From contig DYMX01000005.1 in assembly GCA_020721345.1 (NCBI GenBank), positions 1-60,898 of the forward strand: DNA of 60,898 bases, read 5' to 3'. The stretch's first letter is position 1. The number at the start of each line of letters is the position of its first letter. The DNA is from Sulfurovum sp. GTDB lineage: Bacteria; Campylobacterota; Campylobacteria; Campylobacterales; Sulfurovaceae. The notes beneath the pieces are model-generated. The model made no database searches and was not told where the DNA came from. It saw only the letters and a list, made by a program, of their open reading frames with translations. Of the stretch, positions 1-8,078 are shown piece by piece. The translations under genes and the position numbers were made by a program.

Positions 1-75
1 GTGGACGCGTATTATAGCAGTAAAGTTATTATATGTCAAGGGTTTTTTGAGGAAATTGTATAAAAAAATAGAAAA

Positions 76-690
76 TTACATATTCGGCTGATCTGTTCTA
101 AATGCATAGCCTGTTTCAGGGTTTATCTGGATAGTAAAATTACCATTTGGATGTGTAAATGCAATAGTGCAAATGCCTACAAGTCTACTGCTATAATCCG
201 GTGAAGCTGAGCCATTGAAACCAGAATGAGGTCTTCCGAGTCTATCAAAGCCAATAGTTTGGTTGCAGCCTGCAAAAGTAATGCCTGTAACACCTTTTCT
301 AAAAAGTTGTGTTCTCTGAGAAACATTTGAAGCGCCGGCTGTATTGTTGCCATTCATTGGCAGCCCGCTTAATGGGTCGATAGCATATTCATTGCCATTA
401 AAATTGCCTCTATAATTCTTATCAGAACCTATGCCATAAATCCACTGCCCACCATTATTTACAAATCGAATACTCCAAAAGGCTCGTTGCCAATTTGCAT
501 TATTTGGATTAGTTACATCATCGGTAAGCGCAAGGTGTTGAGTGTATCTAATATCTGAGAGAATTTGATCTGAGGCTTCTTGCCTTGAATCGTTTTCGAG
601 TCTAGGAATTGCAACAGCAGCTATGATGCCCATAACTACTATTACCATAATAGCTTCTATCATTGTAAAAGCCTTTTTGTTTTGTAGCAT
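76..690 (-). CDS. Type IV pilin-like / type II secretion pseudopilin
   Basis: A 204-residue prepilin-like protein. The N-terminus has a short charged leader (MLQNKKA) followed by FTMIE and a hydrophobic helix of about 20 residues (IMVIVVMGIIAAVAIP), the class III signal that prepilin peptidase cleaves. Phe8 would be residue 1 of the mature protein and Glu12 its conserved Glu5. The residue before cleavage is Ala7 instead of the usual Gly. The rest is a soluble pseudopilin-type domain with three cysteines and Gly/Asn-rich loops, which I cannot assign to a named minor pilin. It lies 60 bp downstream of aclA on the same strand. No other pilus or secretion gene is in the window, so the machine it serves is unknown. 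Confidence 0.8.
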   Translation of the reverse strand: MLQNKKAFTMIEAIMVIVVMGIIAAVAIPRLENDSRQEASDQILSDIRYTQHLALTDDVTNPNNANWQRAFWSIRFVNNGGQWIYGIGSDKNYRGNFNGNEYAIDPLSGLPMNGNNTAGASNVSQRTQLFRKGVTGITFAGCNQTIGFDRLGRPHSGFNGSASPDYSSRLVGICTIAFTHPNGNFTIQINPETGYAFRTDQPNM

Positions 691-750
691 ATTTGTAACC
701 TTGCAATATAATTATCAAAATTATATCACAAGTTATAAAAATTGTATATC

Positions 751-2565
751 TTAAATTTCTTCGGCCATATCAACTTGATATAGTATGTCATCCATTGGAT
801 GTCTATACATTGGCATTGCAAGTCTTTTTTCATCAAGAACGTGTCCGATAAATCCGATAGTTCTACCTGCAATAAAGAACGCATTTAGTGTTCCGCTTGA
901 GATAAACTCATCGATCTCAGTTTCACTGTACCCTAATGCTCTCCACATATCAACCATCAAAATACCGATAGTGCCGTCAACATTTAAGATAAGGTTATCT
1001 TTTTTAGATGTTGTAAGCTGTTCAACAGTAAGCGCATAGTCCAAAAGAGGAGTAGCAGGGAAATGTTCTGCTGCAAATTTTTTAAGTCCAACAACTCTCA
1101 AATCCGGATTTCTAAGAGATTTGATTCTGTGTCCTATACCAGGAATTGGGATACCTTCTTTTTTCATATGGTTCAAGAACTCTGCTGGGGACAAGTTGTT
1201 GTCATTTGCATATTTAAAGTGCTCAGCTGCTCCGTCAATTGCGCCGCCAAATCTTGGTCCGATCGTTAAAAGTCCTGTTACAAGAGATTCAACAACGCTT
1301 TTACCTGCGCGTGCCGTTACTTTTGCATTGTGCGCTCCACTAACCGCTGGACCATGATCTGCAACTGTTTTGATAACAGTTTCTATAAACTGAGTAGCCC
1401 ATTTCGGATACTGTTTTTTAAACCAAAGAAGAGATATAACATCGCCTATGCCTTTGCCTGTATCAGGAGTAGCAACGCTAGATATCGGGAATCCTGCATA
1501 AGTAGCCTCATCGCCTCTATCATCACTTATAGTACAGATGAATTGTTTGCTTCTTCTAACTTTTAGAACGGTGTTCATTGCAGGCTCAGGTATTTCTGAT
1601 ATTACGCCATCTGCTTTTAGTTTGCCATAAACTTCAGCTATTTTGTTTGGTAGATCATTGAATGATTCAGGTACATAAATGCCAACTTCAGCCATAGCTT
1701 TATTTTTTGCATCAGCAGTTTCTCTCTCAGCGTTTGCGCTTGCTCCCGCATGACCAAATTGAACACCGCTGCTGTAATGCTTAGCGATAGTTCCTATACA
1801 CCAAGCAATGATTGGCTTTGTAATTCTGCTTGATTTAACGGCATCGATCACTTTGTACTCTTCAGTACCTCCAACTTCACCTAAAAGTAACATATATTTC
1901 ACTTCCGGATTATCTTGCATTCTAAGAAGATTGTCAATAAAAACTGAGCCGACAAATCTATCTCCTCCTATCGCAACACCTTCTGCGATTCCGTCTGCGT
2001 TAATAGCAATGATATTTGAAAGCTCATTAAATAAACCTCCACTTCTTGTAACAAGTCCGCATGAACCTGCACGATGTAATTTAGAATTGATGATGTTTTC
2101 AATTGTTCCGCCGATATTTGCGATTTTAAATGCTCCTGGAGCAATAGCGCCAACTGTAGCAGGTCCGATTACCGTAACATTTTTTTCTCTTGCTACTGCA
2201 TTCATTTTTCTTGCAAGTCTCTCAGGAATACCTTCTGCTGTGATCATGATAGTATTGAAGCCTCCCATATTAAGCGCATCCATAGTAACATCATAAGCTG
2301 TTCTAAATGATCCGAAGTTCAAAAGCACATCAGCGTTTGGATAATCTTTTTTAGCTTCAGCTGTAGTTTTATACAGATTGATCATAATCTCATCGCCGCC
2401 CCAGAAAAACTTTTGGAATTTAGAATCAGCCGTTGGAGCAACAATAGCTGCAACAGAAGGAGTTTTTCTACCGATTACAAAATCGTAATCTAACATTCTT
2501 TGGATCGCACTTGCGTTGTTGTTCCAAAAAATTGCTTGTGTATCTTTAGTAAATAATTGTGCCAT
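751..2565 (-). CDS. aclA: ATP citrate lyase, alpha (large) subunit
   Basis: With AclB this makes ATP citrate lyase, which cleaves citrate to acetyl-CoA and oxaloacetate using ATP and CoA and lets the TCA cycle run in reverse for CO2 fixation. The N-terminal half (about residues 10-330) is succinyl-CoA-synthetase-alpha-like. GVQFGHAGAS carries the His that is phosphorylated, His272. The C-terminal part (about 345-604) is citrate-synthase-like, with HGPAVSGAHN (His404) and GIPIPGIGHR (His479). The length of 604 is usual for bacterial AclA. The gene starts 9 bp after aclB behind a GGAGA ribosome site, so the two are co-transcribed. This is the best marker in the window for an autotrophic life using the reductive TCA cycle. 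Confidence 0.96.
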   Translation of the reverse strand: MAQLFTKDTQAIFWNNNASAIQRMLDYDFVIGRKTPSVAAIVAPTADSKFQKFFWGGDEIMINLYKTTAEAKKDYPNADVLLNFGSFRTAYDVTMDALNMGGFNTIMITAEGIPERLARKMNAVAREKNVTVIGPATVGAIAPGAFKIANIGGTIENIINSKLHRAGSCGLVTRSGGLFNELSNIIAINADGIAEGVAIGGDRFVGSVFIDNLLRMQDNPEVKYMLLLGEVGGTEEYKVIDAVKSSRITKPIIAWCIGTIAKHYSSGVQFGHAGASANAERETADAKNKAMAEVGIYVPESFNDLPNKIAEVYGKLKADGVISEIPEPAMNTVLKVRRSKQFICTISDDRGDEATYAGFPISSVATPDTGKGIGDVISLLWFKKQYPKWATQFIETVIKTVADHGPAVSGAHNAKVTARAGKSVVESLVTGLLTIGPRFGGAIDGAAEHFKYANDNNLSPAEFLNHMKKEGIPIPGIGHRIKSLRNPDLRVVGLKKFAAEHFPATPLLDYALTVEQLTTSKKDNLILNVDGTIGILMVDMWRALGYSETEIDEFISSGTLNAFFIAGRTIGFIGHVLDEKRLAMPMYRHPMDDILYQVDMAEEI

Positions 2566-2574
2566 TTTCTCTCC

Positions 2575-3909
2575 TTATGCCTCAACTGCCATTCTAACTA
2601 TGTCTGTAACATGAGTTTCTGGTCCGTAAACATCTATCCAAAGTCCTAATCTATCAGCTGCTTCTTTGATATCTTTTAGACCTTTTTCATAGTTTGGTCC
2701 GCCTCTTCTTACATAGATTTTAATACCTACATCTTTCATTTTCTGTGCATATTTTTCGAAAGCATAAATAATACCTGTAAATGTTTTAGCAACATCTGTA
2801 AAGTTTGCAATTGCTCCACCGATAATTAATACTTTATCTCTACCTTCTGAATCTTTGCTTCTTGTCATAAGATCTAAAATTGTTTCAGCATAAAATTGTG
2901 TTTCACCTGTTGTTGGTCCGCCTGAATACTCACCGTAATTTGCAAGGTCATCAATACCTGCAAGGTCTGCAATAGTATCAGCATAAACAACTGATGCTCC
3001 ACCGCCTGCAACCATTGTCCAAATTCTAGCTTCTGGTTTTAAAATTGTAAGTTTTAGTGATGCACCGCTTTTTGCATCAGCTGCTTCAATATCTAAAACT
3101 TCAGGAGATTTTTCTTCCATGCCAAATGAAGTAGGATATTCTATATCGCCCCACTGATTAGCCATCATAAATCCTGCTGTATCATCAAGTTTAGCAACCA
3201 TATCAAGAAGCTCTATTTTGTTTCCTTGCATTACAAACGGGTTGATTTCAAGGTAAGCAAAATTTAGCTCTCTATAAGCTTTAAAAAATCCAATTGCGAA
3301 CTGGGCAAATGCTGCTTTATCTTTTTCTGCTACATCTTTTGGAATATTTGCAGTTATTTTTGTAGCAATTTCTTCTTCAGTAGCTGTGATTGGAAATGCA
3401 ACTTCTATAACTTTGTCCCAGTTTTCTTCCACTTCCATACCGCCCTCGGCAGACATATAAAGCACATCATCATCACCGACACAAGTTGCGCTTATGTAGT
3501 ACTCTTCTTCTTGCGCATGCGGAGTAAACGGCTCAACAATAAATTGTGTTAAAAAATCGCTCTTAGCTTCTCCTTGAGGAGTGTCGCCTTCAAATGAAAA
3601 ATAGACATTTTGTTTTTCACTTGCTTTTTCATCTATCCAGGATGCTGCTTTTTCTAGAGTTACATCACCCGGCTTTGCATCTTTAAATAATACCAAACCA
3701 TTTTTTCCTCTTTTGCCAAACAACATATCTGGTTTTGCAACCAAAGCTTTGCTTGCCAACCATATTTTTGTTTTTGCCTCTTCTTTTAGCTGGGCACCAT
3801 TTTCAACTAATACAGTTTCATAAGCATATGTAAAATCTGGAAAATATTTATCCCAATGTTTTGCTAGAATAGATTTTGCATCATACTCTCTAATCGCCTT
3901 TTGAGCCAT
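2575..3909 (-). CDS. aclB: ATP citrate lyase, beta (small) subunit
   Basis: The 444-residue partner of AclA. The N-terminal two thirds is an ATP-grasp domain as in succinyl-CoA synthetase beta. The C-terminal domain has the glycine-rich stretch GGGASVVYADTIADL followed by NYGEYSGGPTTGETQFY, as in the ligase-CoA family. It supplies the nucleotide-binding part that phosphorylates the catalytic His of AclA. The start ATG at 3909 follows an AAGGAGA site. It is the first gene of the aclBA operon, with a TATAAT box about 25 bp upstream. Next upstream is a 120-bp intergenic stretch and then the end of an unrelated membrane protein gene on the same strand. Confidence 0.96.
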   Translation of the reverse strand: MAQKAIREYDAKSILAKHWDKYFPDFTYAYETVLVENGAQLKEEAKTKIWLASKALVAKPDMLFGKRGKNGLVLFKDAKPGDVTLEKAASWIDEKASEKQNVYFSFEGDTPQGEAKSDFLTQFIVEPFTPHAQEEEYYISATCVGDDDVLYMSAEGGMEVEENWDKVIEVAFPITATEEEIATKITANIPKDVAEKDKAAFAQFAIGFFKAYRELNFAYLEINPFVMQGNKIELLDMVAKLDDTAGFMMANQWGDIEYPTSFGMEEKSPEVLDIEAADAKSGASLKLTILKPEARIWTMVAGGGASVVYADTIADLAGIDDLANYGEYSGGPTTGETQFYAETILDLMTRSKDSEGRDKVLIIGGAIANFTDVAKTFTGIIYAFEKYAQKMKDVGIKIYVRRGGPNYEKGLKDIKEAADRLGLWIDVYGPETHVTDIVRMAVEA

Positions 3910-3932
3910 TAAGTTCTCCTTATTTTTTGGTT

Positions 3933-3938
3933 ATTATA
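3933..3938 (-). promoter_or_regulatory. Probable -10 box of aclBA
   Basis: A perfect TATAAT on the minus strand ends about 23 bp before the aclB start, with an AAGGAGA ribosome site between. No convincing -35 is visible, which is normal for sigma70 promoters of Campylobacterota, where the -10 dominates. Confidence 0.55.
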
Positions 3939-4030
3939 TATTACCATTAGATACATTTGAGTTATTTTGCATTTAGGATATATAGTATGAATCTATGTAG
4001 GATTGTGTATTTTAGAAACAAAAGCTAATA

Positions 4031-5116
4031 TTATTTTTCACAATGACTTATATTATAAAACCTTAATTGCAACTCTTCTTTTGGATTTTTTGAATTGGAA
4101 CAATGTGTATTTTTTGCTTTTAGGTTTTGCTGTATTTTATATGGAGCGTATATTTTTGTAAATAGATACTGTCCATTATATAAAAATATTATAGGTTGGA
4201 AAAACATAAAAATCAACATAAAAATCAATACTGCCATAGAGAGACTGAAGCCATTTTTATATATTTTTTGAAATTTCGGCAATCTTATCCGTAAGCTTTG
4301 AAAATAGACTTTAAACATCAATACAAAGCCCACAAGTATATATGGAGTAAAATCGGTCACTACTATTCTTTGTCTGATAGATAATAAAATTGATACAAAA
4401 ATAGCAAAAGATGATATGCTCCAAACTATATCTTTTTCCTCTTTTACCCATATTCTGTACATTACATATAAAAAATATAAAAATATAAAAGGCGTAAATA
4501 CGGCTGCATATATACTAAAAGTTTCAACAAAATGCCCCCATGGATGGCCGCCTATCTCTATGCCTCTGTGAAAATACCAAAATCCAAGCAGTGCAGCAAT
4601 ACCATAAACAGCCATTCTGTATTCTTTTTTGAAGATAGCAAAAAAAAGAATAGATAAAAAGAAAACTATGGAAGCATCATGAACAAGAAACAATAACGAT
4701 AAAGCCAACACTTCACCGGCATAAAATTTTCTATAATAAAATATCAGATACAAAAGAACTAAATTGAACGCCAAAAGGGCAATATTTGCAATGGCAGCGC
4801 CAAATATTATAGCTGGTAAAATAGAAAATATCGCGCTTGCATACAGGGCATCGTTTTTGTTTTTTAAAATATCATTGGAAAAAATATCAAATAAAGATAA
4901 CGAAACCACTGCGTTTAAGATAAATACAAATCTTAATCCAAAAGTATTTTCACTTAAACCATATCCAAAATGCATCAATCTTGAAACAAGACCATCCGAC
5001 TTGTAAAATTCATACGCTTCATTTGGTGTTATGGGGATAAAATATGCAAAATAGCAAACTAGAAATATATAAAATGAGTATATTGCTACTCTGTTTGCTA
5101 AAATGCTTTTTATCAT
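4031..5116 (-). CDS. Polytopic membrane protein, possibly GT-C-type glycosyltransferase
   Basis: A 361-residue protein with roughly nine hydrophobic segments spread over residues 8-330 and a short basic C-terminal tail containing two cysteines. After the first segment it has PNEAYEFYKSDG, a short acidic loop in the place where GT-C glycosyltransferases (PMT/ArnT-like) keep an acidic catalytic loop. That resemblance is the only hint of function, and I do not recognise the family firmly. The start overlaps the end of the upstream amidotransferase gene by 4 bp, so it is translated from the mqnE-phosphoribosyltransferase-trpG message. No glycan pathway genes lie next to it. Confidence 0.6.
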   Translation of the reverse strand: MIKSILANRVAIYSFYIFLVCYFAYFIPITPNEAYEFYKSDGLVSRLMHFGYGLSENTFGLRFVFILNAVVSLSLFDIFSNDILKNKNDALYASAIFSILPAIIFGAAIANIALLAFNLVLLYLIFYYRKFYAGEVLALSLLFLVHDASIVFFLSILFFAIFKKEYRMAVYGIAALLGFWYFHRGIEIGGHPWGHFVETFSIYAAVFTPFIFLYFLYVMYRIWVKEEKDIVWSISSFAIFVSILLSIRQRIVVTDFTPYILVGFVLMFKVYFQSLRIRLPKFQKIYKNGFSLSMAVLIFMLIFMFFQPIIFLYNGQYLFTKIYAPYKIQQNLKAKNTHCSNSKNPKEELQLRFYNISHCEK

Positions 5117-5682
5117 AATTTCAAAAAGTTATCGATCATCTCGTGACCATATTCACTCATTATGGACTCTGGGTGAAACTGCACTCCATATATATTTTTA
5201 TCTTTTATCTTCAGCGCCATTATCTCACCGTCATCTTTACTGTGCGCGGTAACTACTATATCTTTTGGCAAATTTTCATTTTTTACTATAAGTGAATGAT
5301 AGCGTGTAGCGCGAAATTCGCCTGGAAGATCTTTGAATATTTGAGTAGGTTTATCAACTACGATTTGTGATGTTTTGCCATGCATCATATTTGGCGCCCT
5401 TACTACATCGGCTCCATATGCTTGCGCTATACTTTGGTGCCCTAGACAGATGCCAAATATCGGCACTTTTCCTCCAAACTCTTTGATAACATCCAAGGTT
5501 ACCCCTGCATCATCAGGCGTAGATGGACCGGGAGAAAGAATGATCTTTTGTGGATTTAATGCTTTTATCTCATCCACGCTCATCTCGTCATTTCTGATAA
5601 CTTTAAGGTCTGCGCCGAGTTCGCGGCAATACTGAACGATATTGTAAGTAAAGCTATCATAATTATCTATCATCAAAATCAT
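5113..5682 (-). CDS. trpG: Glutamine amidotransferase, anthranilate/aminodeoxychorismate synthase component II
   Basis: A class I glutamine amidotransferase of 189 residues. It begins MILMIDNYDSFTYNIVQY, typical of TrpG/PabA, then SPGPSTPDDAG (oxyanion region), the nucleophile Cys79 in FGICLGHQS, and His170 and Glu172 in QFHPES. It releases ammonia from glutamine for a chorismate-using synthase. No component I (trpE/pabB) lies nearby, so tryptophan versus folate use cannot be decided; one subunit may serve both. It overlaps its upstream neighbour (phosphoribosyltransferase) and its downstream neighbour (membrane protein) by 4 bp each, so translation is coupled. Confidence 0.88.
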   Translation of the reverse strand: MILMIDNYDSFTYNIVQYCRELGADLKVIRNDEMSVDEIKALNPQKIILSPGPSTPDDAGVTLDVIKEFGGKVPIFGICLGHQSIAQAYGADVVRAPNMMHGKTSQIVVDKPTQIFKDLPGEFRATRYHSLIVKNENLPKDIVVTAHSKDDGEIMALKIKDKNIYGVQFHPESIMSEYGHEMIDNFLKL

Positions 5683-6134
5683 ATTCTATCCTCTTTTAAA
5701 TCAACTGTCCAAAAAAAATCGATCCAGCTTGGCGCCTCTTTTACAAACCAATCTGGCGCTATTTTAGCACTTTTCTTATAAAATATAGAGGCTACATAGA
5801 AATTAATTTGCGGAAATTTCTCTTTTAATATCTCTAAAATTTTTACTATCGTATCGCCGCTGTCAACTATATCATCAACTATCAATACTGATTTGGAATC
5901 ACTTAAATCAGGAATGTTAAATATCCTTACCTCATCACGCTTTACGGTATCATCGTAACCAATAGAGTTTATGGCATAAACTTTCCTGATATCATAATAT
6001 TCTCCTAGCATCTGAGCCATGCTAAGCCCGCCACGAGATATACCGACAATAGTATCAAATGGTTTATCTATATTGGAAACAAGAGTTTTTAGATCATCTC
6101 TAAACTCTGTATATGGGTAGTAGTGTTTTTTCAT
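5679..6134 (-). CDS. Purine phosphoribosyltransferase (hypoxanthine/guanine/xanthine type)
   Basis: A type I phosphoribosyltransferase of 151 residues. The PRPP-binding signature is VLIVDDIVDSGDT (about residues 85-97), and the PPi loop is in IVGISRGGL. A C-terminal tryptophan-rich part (DWFVKEAPSWIDFFWTV) matches small xanthine/guanine PRTases of the Gpt type, which salvage purine bases with PRPP at the inner face of the membrane. The exact base preference cannot be read from the sequence. The gene sits 3 bp after mqnE and overlaps trpG by 4 bp. Adenine or related base is released in the futalosine pathway, so the position beside mqnE could reflect salvage, but that is inference. Confidence 0.85.
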   Translation of the reverse strand: MKKHYYPYTEFRDDLKTLVSNIDKPFDTIVGISRGGLSMAQMLGEYYDIRKVYAINSIGYDDTVKRDEVRIFNIPDLSDSKSVLIVDDIVDSGDTIVKILEILKEKFPQINFYVASIFYKKSAKIAPDWFVKEAPSWIDFFWTVDLKEDRI

Positions 6135-6137
6135 TTT

Positions 6138-7211
6138 CTACCACACCTTCAATTCATTATAAAGGCTGTCTCTCTCGACAGGTACAAATCCTGCATTTTT
6201 GATAAGCCCTACAAACTCATCAAGTGCCATACCATTGGCGCTTTTTGCTCCTGCTGCAGACTGTATAGACTCTTTTTCTATAGTACCGTCCAAGTCGTCA
6301 CATCCGTACTCTTGCGCAATGAGAGCAAGACCTATAGATGATGTAACCCAATAAGCTTTGATATGAGGAATATTGTCAAGAAGTATGCGGCTAATCGCAT
6401 AAGTTTTTAGTATCTCAACCGCTGTTGGATAATTTTCAACACGCAAAAAGTTGTTGTCTCTTTGGTACACCAAAGGTATAAAAGCATTAAATCCGCCTGT
6501 AATGTCTTGAAGGTCTCGAAGGCGCAGTATGTGATCTATCCTATGTTCTCTGCTCTCCACATGACCAAACAGCATAGTTGCATTGCTTTGTCTTCCTCTT
6601 TCATGCCATTTTCTATGAATTTCGAGCCACTGCTTGGAGCTTACCTTGCCTTTACATAAATACTCACGAACCTCCTCGTCAAATATCTCTGCTCCGCCTC
6701 CCGGCATGCTGTCCACCCTATTTGCTATCATCATATCTATTATCGTGTCATAATCGTACCCATACTGTCTTGAAAGAAAATCGACCTCTGCTGCCGTGAG
6801 AGCTTTGATGTGAATATCAGGCAAAGCATTTTTTACTTTTCTAAATGCACCCATATACCAATCAAGTCCGGCATCAGGATTGTGAGCTGAAACTATATGG
6901 ACTTCCTTTGCTCCCTTTGCATAAGATTTTTTAGCAATATCAACAATTTCATCATGACTCATGGCATATGGGTTTGGATTTTTTCTGCTTGCGGAATATG
7001 CACAAAATTTGCAAATGTCGGCACAAATATTTGTAGGGTTTATGTGACGGTTGATATTGAAATAGCTCTTGTTTCCAAATCTATTTTTTCTTATATTGTC
7101 GGCTAATCTGCCCAAAGTATCCAAATCTAAATCATAAAGCTTATTTGCCTCTTCTTTGGTAAGTCTTGTACCGTCTGCTATTTTTTTAACCAAATCCATC
7201 CAACAATCCAT
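6138..7211 (-). CDS. mqnE: Aminofutalosine synthase (radical SAM, menaquinone synthesis)
   Basis: A 357-residue radical SAM enzyme. The cluster motif is CADICKFC (Cys63, Cys67, Cys70), the CX3CX2C of the family. EVHIVSAHNPDAGLDWY, the MPGGGAEIF loop and NATMLFGHVE match the MqnE/MqnC group, and KAYWVTSSIGLALIAQ points to MqnE. It joins SAM's adenosyl radical to 3-[(1-carboxyvinyl)oxy]benzoate to give aminofutalosine, an early step of menaquinone synthesis by the futalosine route used by Campylobacterota. It heads the minus-strand set with the phosphoribosyltransferase and trpG. A second in-frame ATG four codons later could be the true start; neither has a clear ribosome site. Confidence 0.9.
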   Translation of the reverse strand: MDCWMDLVKKIADGTRLTKEEANKLYDLDLDTLGRLADNIRKNRFGNKSYFNINRHINPTNICADICKFCAYSASRKNPNPYAMSHDEIVDIAKKSYAKGAKEVHIVSAHNPDAGLDWYMGAFRKVKNALPDIHIKALTAAEVDFLSRQYGYDYDTIIDMMIANRVDSMPGGGAEIFDEEVREYLCKGKVSSKQWLEIHRKWHERGRQSNATMLFGHVESREHRIDHILRLRDLQDITGGFNAFIPLVYQRDNNFLRVENYPTAVEILKTYAISRILLDNIPHIKAYWVTSSIGLALIAQEYGCDDLDGTIEKESIQSAAGAKSANGMALDEFVGLIKNAGFVPVERDSLYNELKVW

Positions 7212-7263
7212 GTAATTTTTTGCTATTATAGCAAAATAATTGTTCAGAGCTTGATGGAATACA

Positions 7264-7333
7264 AAAAAGAGCGACTGGCCGCAAGAGCGCTCACGCTGAA
7301 GACATAATTTTTAGCTTTGCTAAAAATTAGAGA
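7264..7333 (+). repeat. Dispersed three-hairpin element, copy 1
   Basis: First of four related elements in the window, here between divergent mqnE and the glnD remnant. It keeps the AAAAAGAGCGACT start, the GCTGAAGAC core and a perfect 11-bp final stem (7305-7315 with 7319-7329, loop TTT). The first stem is degenerate (GACTGGCCGC) and the GGTCT arm of the middle stem is replaced by GCTCAC. The element ends about 20 bp before the glnD remnant opens, so it could carry or modify the promoter for glnD'-glmS. Confidence 0.75.
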
Positions 7334-7354
7334 ATCAATGATAAACAAGAGATT

Positions 7355-8074
7355 TTGGTGAAAAAATTAAAAGAAGAGATAGAAGAACTCATTTACAACA
7401 ATGCTTCAAATCTGCAAATTGCAAAAACTATTAAAAACAATCTAAAAGAGTACTTTGAAAGCCTAAATGAGGTATTTAAACAAAGCGGCGGCAAGGATTT
7501 TCTTGTAAGCCATACAAAATATATCGATAATATTATGCAAATCATTTATCTTGTGAGCATCAGAGAAGCCTTTGGACTGTTTATGCCTCCAAAAAACTCT
7601 ATTCCTGTATCACTTGTCGCACTTGGAAGCTATGGCAGAGAAATTATGCATATATAGCGATATAGACCCATTGTAAATATGGATATATTTAAGATCTTTG
7701 ACGATTTAAGATATTTTAAAATCGAATATAATGAAAAGGTAACAGATGATGACATCATGCTGATAAAAGAGATCATAGCAGATTCATTTGACCTAAATAA
7801 GAAAATCAATATAGCAAAACCTGTTATATTGCCAAAAGAGATAGAGTTTGATTGTGAGCACTCTCAAAATTACGCATCAATGTATCTGCATACAAAAAAC
7901 CAAAAAGGCTTACTTGCGTATGTAATTGAGATATTTGACGACATGTCTATTGATATAGCAAGCGCTAAAATTTTAACTGTAAAAAATCGTGCTAGAAATA
8001 TGTTTCTAATCGAAAAAGATGGAAACTTTTGCAATAATATCAAATTAATTAGCAAAAAATTGACTCAAGGGTAA
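7355..8074 (+). pseudogene. glnD: Broken glnD (PII uridylyltransferase): first and last parts only
   Basis: Two fragments of one large gene. The first, 7355-7657, encodes about 100 residues ending IPVSLVALGSYGRE, the opening of a GlnD nucleotidyltransferase domain. Reading on in another frame from about 7647 gives LCIYSDIDP, the metal-binding continuation of the same motif, so roughly two bases are missing at the GRE codons. That frame stops at 7671-7673. The second fragment, 7679-8074, encodes 131 residues resembling the C-terminal ACT region (YASMYLHTKNQKGLLAYVIEIF, then IDIASAKILTVKNRARNMF). Intact GlnD is about 800 residues or more, so the middle, with the rest of the transferase and the HD uridylyl-removing domain, is gone. 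The tail ends 4 bp before glmS. The first codon is TTG, with GTG three bases later. Confidence 0.8.
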
Positions 8075-8078
8075 AATT

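Noticed and set aside
1808-2296. Open plus-strand frame of about 160 codons inside aclA
   Set aside because: It lies wholly antisense to well-conserved AclA coding sequence, has Ser/Pro/Ile-rich mirror composition and no ribosome site. It is a shadow of codon use.
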